A stretch of 64,000 nucleotides of DNA from Hygrocybe punicea (lineage: Eukaryota; Basidiomycota; Agaricomycetes; Agaricales; Hygrophoraceae). This document shows, piece by piece, positions 56,685-64,000 of this stretch. The DNA is taken from the NCBI GenBank assembly GCA_963556145.1, contig OY744466.1, positions 6,061,820 to 6,125,819 on the forward strand, written 5' to 3'. The notes below the pieces were generated by a model that was given only the letters and a program-made list of their open reading frames with translations, did not search any database and was not told the DNA's origin. The translations under genes and the position numbers were made by a program. Position 1 is the stretch's first letter; each line of letters opens with the position of its first letter.

Positions 56685-57359
56685 ATTATGATTCTCCCAA
56701 CTATCTCTGCATTTTTACAAGATGGATATCAACTGTGTGGCTATTCAATATATCCAAGACGGTAGACAAAACTCACCAACATGACAAACCAAGCAAGGAG
56801 AAAGCATGCGAATACCAAGATGCTACAATCTGATGGGACAGTTGAGCCTTGTGAATTAGTTTTGCCATGGTTCAGTTAAAAATGATAAATGGTCCATAGA
56901 ACTTTTATCAATCTGAAGGTTCAGTAAATTCAGTGAAAATATATTTAAAAATAGAAGGCAAATGAAATTCATAGAAACCAAATTTTTCATTGAATCAGCT
57001 TTAGTGGTTCCACCACAATATTGTGCTGCACCCTGTCCCATATTTTAACACCCAAAAAGCATTCCCTCACAGATAAATATTTGACCAAGCTGCCAAAAAG
57101 GATCAGTCAATGACCATTGCATCATCTTGTCTCAGTGATAAGAACATTGACAGGATAGTTATAATGCTCACTAAAGTCTATTGCAATTGGAGGTTTATCA
57201 CTACTGACTAACTACATGCTGACTTGACCCATCAGAATCCCAATAACACCTCTAACACAGCACTATGTATGGCCCACACATTCACTTTTACAGCTGTTTT
57301 CTGCCATTGGGGCATTCCAAACTGGGGGGCATTGCATTGAATGTTTATGTCCGGACTCT

Positions 57360-58661
<1,302 letters not shown>

Positions 58662-59402
58662 TTTTTGGCACGTTCCAGATGTACCCCAGAGTCGGGTAGC
58701 AAGAGCATATAAGATGCAAACATGCCCATCTACATTTGATAAGTGGGGTAATATTATCCATGGCTCCAACATGGTTCATCGCTCCTCCACTATAACGTGT
58801 GGCCTTTCCCAAATGTTCCCAGCGGCTAAGCACCTTTTCATTTTCTTGTATAAATTGGCATGTTGGATGCAACACATTTATTGCAAGTCAGTTACACTAG
58901 ACACCATGGGGGTAACACTTATTCAGACTGCTCCATTAACCTCTTAACCAAATTATCTAAGCCATCTCCTGTCATTTGAATTTCCCCTCATCTATATTGA
59001 AGCTCTCAGAACTCCACTTGTTGGCCAAACAGTAAGATTTTGAATTTGGCCACTAATGTCTCTTTTTTGTCCAGTAATGGGGCTTTTTGTTTTAAGCATT
59101 CCCAAGCAACCCTTGCCTTTGTCCACCATTGCCAGAGCCTGCAGGTGGAGTTCTTATAATCCAATTACTCTTCTACATTTCCATTTATGCATGAAGTTCA
59201 TTCAGGGGCTAAGAAACAAATCACATATGGGATTCATATATCTTTGAAACATTTCATCTCAGAGAAATACTGAAAGCACTAATAACTTTATTTAAGCGAA
59301 GCCAATTACGCAACAGACAGAAATCAACAGCAACTGGAATAAAATACGCTGCAAAAGAACACCAGATGAGATTGTTAATATCAGTGCGCGAGACCAATGT
59401 AC
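58662..59402. other. AT-rich region without a recognised gene
   Basis: One plus-strand frame runs through to about 58945 but shows no family features and lies out of frame after the RPT2 end. Nothing else is supported. Confidence 0.5.
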
Positions 59403-59830
59403 CTATTCAATTAATATCGTCGCAGTGCGACCAATGGCAGCGCCATAGGCGGACTTGGGGGCCGGGAATTGCTTCCGAGGTGCTGTGGACGATCCGCAAG
59501 GAATGGCCGATGTGGATGGAACCTGACCACCGAGTAGTGGTTCCTGCAGTTCCTGGGTATCACTGGCCGAGGACCATCCTGAAAGCTGAAGCACGGGAGA
59601 CAGCGCATCACTGGCACCAAGAGCGTCGTCGTCGGTGCTCAACGATGCCTGCAATTCTAAGGCGGACACAGAGTTGCTGGTGTTCTGAGTAGGTGCCTGA
59701 GACGGGGTGCACTGAGGAGAAATCAGCATGTAGTAACGAAAGGATAGATAAAAATGAACTCACATTCGTCATCTCGAGCTGAGCGGAATGTGGCAACGTT
59801 GTAGAACTTAGTGAAAACATGGTCTGATGC
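59403..59830 (-). CDS. Unrecognised two-exon reading frame
   Basis: Minus strand: MLEHQTMFSLSSTTLPHSAQ, a GTGAGTTC donor near 59763, a CAG acceptor, and then TPSQAPTQNTSNSVSALELQ and a Ser/Gln/Leu-rich sequence ending at 59403. The composition suggests a disordered C-terminal tail of a longer protein whose body is absent. Low confidence. Confidence 0.3.
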
Positions 59831-60433
59831 TCGAGCATGCGGACACACGAATATAAGTTGCGTGTCGGACTAAAGTTGTACTTTACCTTGACTAAATTTG
59901 ATGGGAAATAGTTGCGGTACCTGGATGTAACAAACTTTGACGTTTTGCAGACTACAAGTTGACTATAATTGACCATGGGTCGACTTTGACCTGATTTCAC
60001 ATGACTTCACTTGAATATTCGTTTTTACTGAGGGTGAAGCGTGACAATGGTGCGAGAAAGACTTAGAGGATCATCAGGAAAACGTGGAGACACTGATATG
60101 GCCAGGCGGAGTTGACAATTGCTAATCAGCCTGGATGGCTATTATCTAGTCTTACAATGGCCCAGAATTGTATTAGGATTAGGTCATACCATGTCATCCT
60201 GTTATATGGATATCTATTATTATCATTTCAGTGCCATATTGGCATCATTTTAGCATTTACCAGCATAATGATACAACTGGGGGAAGCCCTTATCATTTCA
60301 GTGCCATATTGGCATCATTTTAGCATTTACCAGCATAACAGTACTGCCGGCAGAGAATTATGATATCATTCTGATAAATAAATATCATTATGACTTCGGA
60401 AGTGGTAAATAAATATTTAGCCTTCTCATCCCA
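59831..60433. repeat. Non-coding region with a 48-bp direct repeat
   Basis: ATCATTTCAGTGCCATATTG followed by GCATCATTTTAGCATTTACC and AGCATAA occurs at about 60221-60269 and again at 60291-60339, 70 bp apart. From 59850 to 60000, GACTAAA, TTGACTA and GTCGACTTTGAC motifs recall those near 49780-49960. No gene seen. Confidence 0.6.
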
Positions 60434-61086
60434 TTGCCTTGGGAAGCAGTGTCCGGTCCTTCCCCTGAGGCACTCGAACGATCTCCAGACACACCGGTGT
60501 ATCGTTTTATCTGCAATGTTCCAACCAAGGATGGCATCCCTCCGAGTCCCCACTCTCCACCGACACCCTACGTCCAATCTGCATTGAATAAATACGGTCC
60601 AAGCCATTTATCTTTGGGTCCTTCCGTAAATCCCAATCCGATTCAAGTATCGCAGGCTATTTGGTCGACGCGGTACAAATCCCATGCCGCCATTGCTGAA
60701 CACTTCTTCGTTCGGTTCAGAGGTGATACTGGTTCGGCGGCTGATGATCAAAGTGCCGCACACATTCATTCACCCGCTGGCGGACAAGGTATGAACCTAG
60801 GCATCCGTGACGCTATCGGCCTCGCTGCTGTCTTGGCACAGCATCTCAAATTAGCCAAGTCGCACGATGACGATGACAAGGTCCTCCGGGATTATGATTA
60901 TGCCGCAGCCAGACACGAGCGCGCTATGAGCGTTATACGCTTGACAAAGCGCTTCCAGATGGTCCCGGCCAGATTTCAGTCGTGTATTCTCAGGAAAATC
61001 ATGATTTTGGCCCTATGGTGTCTGGGGCGCACCCGGCTTTTAGGAGGGCGATGGCATGGAGACTGAGTGGTCTGGGGACGAGGTAG
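60434..61086 (+). pseudogene. FAD-dependent monooxygenase, C-terminal two-fifths
   Basis: VYRFICNVPTKDGIPPSPHS, ALNKYGPSHLSLGPSVNPNP, IWSTRYKSHAAIAEHFFVRF, then AAHIHSPAGGQGMNLGIRDA (the second FAD-binding motif, family form G-D-A-A-H; here Q-S-A-A-H) and YAAARHERAMSVIRLTKRFQ. The expected ending GAHPAFRRAMAWRLSGLGTR lies one base out of frame, stopping at 61084-61086. This is the PHBH-like aromatic hydroxylase family. The N-terminal G-x-G-x-x-G nucleotide-binding part is missing, cut by repeats at about 60430. Non-functional. Confidence 0.75.
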
Positions 61087-61419
61087 GCTGGAGGCTTACG
61101 CTGTGTACGATATCCAACGTTGGTATGTCGGAAATAGCAACCACAGTGTCACATTAATAACGGTTTCACTTTTCTTGCCAATGGAGGCATACGTCGAGCA
61201 TGGATGCCCCAAACACACTGGACTTGTGCCATTGCGGACATCTGCTTCTACACCTGGTGTCCCACTCAGCGAGAACCACCGGTTAGGCAAATTTTTGCCA
61301 TTAGATTGCGCTTCAGATCCTTCCATGTGCGAGTCCAGATGCCACTTTTCAATTGATATGGCTACAAAAGCTTTCATACATGGCCCTGTCCCGGCCTCGA
61401 ATCCAGTCAAACTGGAAAT

Positions 61420-62520
61420 GGCGTAATTTTGCACTTGAGCACTCCTTGACAACAGAACCAAGATGGAAACGACGCACTGAGTGTCATGACTGAGACTCTT
61501 GCGAACCATCTGACACACAAAAGTGCTTTCGCCACCTGGAATGATCATCTCCACATCGGCTCCCGTACAAATCTGATCAAGGAGGGTACAAAGGAAATAT
61601 CACAGAAATTGTGATCCGCACCACGCTCAGCCCCAATTCTTTTGCTTCTGCCGATTTTGCCACATCCTCCGCACTGCTATAAAATGGAGGATTGCACATC
61701 GTAAAATCAAATCTAGTTAGAGAGAGTGTGTGGGTAAGAACAACACAAAATTGATGAGTTGCCCGCACAAACGTGGAACTTGAATCCAAGGATAGTGGTA
61801 GAAGATGGGCCTGCCCGACGTTGCCGCCGTAATCGTGATTCGGTTTTGAAGATTATTGGACTCGATATTCATTTGAGCATTTTGAATTGAAGCCTCGTCG
61901 ATATCTGGACAGAAGCAGTCGTTAGGCACGTGTAGATGCATGAAAGAACGAAGTACCCGTGGCAGCGAAAGTCCAGCCTGGCTCAATCTTGCAGGCCAAA
62001 AGCGGATATATGGCAGATGCTCCGGTTCCTCTCATCAGCGTACGTGAGACGGAGAACAAACAGTAAAAAAAGTCAGCTGGGCATACATGTCGATCCCTCT
62101 GATGTGCACTCCGTCCTGGCTACCAGTTATACGAATGATGTCTTGAATCCACAGCACATAGTGTAACCGATTGGGAACCTGCAGATCAAAGAGAAGTAAA
62201 TTGGGCACACTCTTTTTGTTGACATACAGGTGGACAAATGCGATCGCGTGGGAGGCGGATCGAGTGACCAAAGTCGCAGTGGAGGAGCACTTCAGTTAGA
62301 CGTCTGGCTCCAAATTCGCGCAGGTAAACATATATGGCGCAGATAGAAGGGGTTCTGGCAAAGCTTTGAGATGGATCGTTTTGAAAGTCAATGGTGCTGG
62401 ATTCCGAGTCGTTGGATGGGGAAATAACACAAGACTCACTGTGAGTATACGTCTTTCCCACCATCTGCTCCTTTCTCAGCACCGTGACCAAATGCCTAAA
62501 GCTAACTTGAAATCTACGGT
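61420..62520 (-). pseudogene. METTL16-type RNA m6A methyltransferase, partial and frameshifted
   Basis: Minus strand: STIDFQNDPS, LTEVLLHCDFGHSIRLPRDR, intron, VPNRLHYVLWIQDIIRIT, GIDM, intron, GTGASAIYPLLACKIEPGWT, intron, DIDEASIQNAQMNIESNNLQ, then a frame slip, intron, FDFTMCNPPFYSSAEDVAKS (the N-P-P-F catalytic motif), intron, and TGADVEMIIPGGESTFVCQM. It ends near NYAIS. These match METTL16 (U6 snRNA and related RNA N6-adenosine methylation). The C-terminal part is missing and the frame is broken between NRITITAAT and the N-P-P-F exon. 61090-61420 is not recognisably part of it. Confidence 0.75.
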
Positions 62521-62559
62521 GAGTCTCATTTACCTTTGCGGTATATTTAGTTAACCGTT

Positions 62560-63318
62560 ACCTAGTCCACACGATCGGCTCGACGTGCAGTGTCTGCTTC
62601 CATCACTGGTCGTCGCACTGCCCAGTTCGAGGTTCGTGATCGGGGTATTGCGGCAGTGCACTGGCAGTATACTCACGTCGAACATGCAGGAAGGCAACCT
62701 TGTCAGAGTGCGTTACGTTAACCAAGTGTACTGGGGGACATACGTGACATTGACACAAATAGTAAGTTATTCATATGATGGCCAATTTTAATAGCTTATC
62801 GTGCTGCAAGGGCAATCACCGTGTTGATATTTATGTCAACGATCGGCGATTAAGAGTTGAGGTTGCGCCCTCTGATGTGAAACATAGGTAGTTATTTGAT
62901 ATGGGAAATGTATTTGAGGGGGAAGGGAATGTTCATTCAGGGTCGGATAGTTAAAACTAGCGCTATTGAGAGCAAATTAGTTGCGAAGGATGTCGTACCC
63001 TCATGGAATTTTACTTACCTATCCCAGTTGCAATTGGAATGCGATATTCATCAAAACCACAGCCCCCTTTTTTCGCTCACTGGCAGAGCGGATGGTATCC
63101 GGATGGCGAAGCATACATATAACCAACAGGCGGCTCTGGGCCTAGCATTATGATGATTAGGTGGTTATTCCGGCAATTCCAAGTCCATCAACAGCCAGAA
63201 GCTGGCCATGCATCGCATATTACAACAACTCAGCCTTCTGAGTCCAATAAATGCCCCACACAACTTAAAGTAATTTAGCAAATGTGCCAACTTGAGACTG
63301 AGATTTGTGAATAGATCG
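62560..63318. other. No gene recognised
   Basis: Short frames only. The stretch between the METTL16 remnant and the third Plavaka gene probably contains the 3' flank of that transposon, but I saw no AACTCCG-type repeat cluster here. Confidence 0.5.
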
Positions 63319-64000
63319 CTACTCATACATATCCAAATCTTGTGTGTCGCCATACATTTCCGCCATCGCAAGGAGTTCCCTGTCACTGTAGTCCTCATCT
63401 TCAGCTTCTTCATCCTCGTCCCAATCCGCATCCGAGCCCTCGCTATTCTCCTCCTCCTCCTCCTCCTCCTCCTCCTCCTCCTCCTCCTTTTCATCGTCCT
63501 CGTCATCTCCCTTGTCCTCATCGGAGGCGGCGTCACCATTGGGGATATCGAGATAATTGATATCTTCTGCATCAACAGCATTATCATCGCAATCGGCAAG
63601 AACAGGGGACGGAGGCATGTCGTTGTGTTGAGCCAGAGTGGGCTCTGTCATGTGGGTATACATGTGTCCCACTGCAAGGCCCCAATGGAAGCGCATAAGC
63701 ATATCTCTATCGACAAAGCTGCAAATTGCATCATACAGCAGATGAAAAATCACTCGAATTGACTACTCACCGAAGAACGTAATACTGATGCCAATCATTT
63801 ACATCTCGGGCACACTCTGAAATGCCATGCCCATCTGGATGCCGCATCCCAGCCGCAAATTTCGGAACCAGATGACAGCTGCATAGTACATGCGCTGGAT
63901 CGATGAAACCGAATGAATCTTCTTCGCTCATGGGCGGAAATTCCAACCGATTGAGCCGAGCGTTGGCCCAACCTATATTGACCGGCTCCGAGTCATCATC
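63319..64000 (-). CDS. Plavaka-type transposase, C-terminal part (third element, runs off the window)
   Basis: Minus strand from the window edge: NARLNRLEFPPMSEEDSFGF, IDPAHVLCSCHLVPKFAAGM, HPDGHGISECARDVNDW, YYVLR, then a GTGAGT...GCAG intron of about 50 nt, then FVDRDMLMRFHWGLAVGHMY and a long acidic tail with 14 consecutive glutamates encoded by a (CTC)n tract (63451-63488), ending MYE at 63319. It aligns with the end of the 11-kb copy but is diverged and shows no stop in the visible part, so this is a separate element that could be intact beyond the window. Confidence 0.85.
63451..63488. repeat. (CTC)n microsatellite inside the transposase acidic tail
   Basis: About twelve CTC units encode a poly-Glu run on the minus strand. 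It is a length-variable tract within coding sequence. Confidence 0.9.

Noticed and set aside
63292..63560. A plus-strand frame with a long Leu-rich stretch that looks like a membrane helix
   Set aside because: It is the antisense of the poly-Glu (CTC)n tract of the Plavaka transposase.

Overview
The window reads as nuclear DNA of a mushroom-forming basidiomycete (Agaricomycete). Split genes have short GT-AG introns (about 45-60 nt where I could place both ends). Transposase families typical of that clade (Plavaka, a Tnp2-type CACTA relative, a BED-finger hAT) are present, and the broken housekeeping genes look fungal. It is an accessory, transposon-dense region: few genes are intact, and most recognisable host genes are truncated or frameshifted copies that keep introns, so they were copied as DNA rather than by retroposition. 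All family calls come from reading translations against remembered family motifs; no search was run. LAYOUT: 1-4423 repeats 5353-9776 almost exactly (one 1-bp indel seen) on either side of a 200-N gap; each copy has the 3' part of a deaminase-like gene followed by a Plavaka transposase. The second copy runs on to the transposase C terminus and a cluster of short subterminal repeats (to about 12000). From 13370 to 24532 a minus-strand cytochrome P450 gene is split by a 9328-bp hAT-type element (14348-23675) with matching termini and a perfect 8-bp target duplication. Besides its transposase, the element holds an AAA-ATPase (BCS1-like) fragment and a long uncharacterised gene. From 27.2 to 28.7 kb lies an apparently intact TET/JBP-type dioxygenase gene, abutting a truncated ADAM-type metalloprotease pseudogene. 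At 32349-34798 sits a young 2450-bp LTR element with identical 155-bp LTRs and one 586-residue non-gag-pol ORF, nested between inverted repeats. From 36.3 to 50 kb are a 64-bp-arm fold-back, solitary ends of hAT-like elements, and broken pieces of MED14, EXO84, a methylcrotonyl-CoA carboxylase alpha subunit, a fungal transcription factor, a TPR protein and beta-COP. At 50202-56460 two apparently intact genes lie head to head: a coiled-coil/SAP-like protein and a 1050-residue Tnp2-type transposase. They are followed by pseudogenes of the proteasome ATPase RPT2, an FAD monooxygenase and a METTL16-type methyltransferase. The window ends in the C terminus of a third Plavaka transposase. HOW IT FITS: many premature stops in the transposons and pseudogenes are TGA where the family has arginine, as expected from CGA to TGA (CpG deamination) decay. 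That suggests a methylated, silenced compartment, in which an intact 5-methylcytosine-oxidase-type gene and a few intact mobile genes survive.
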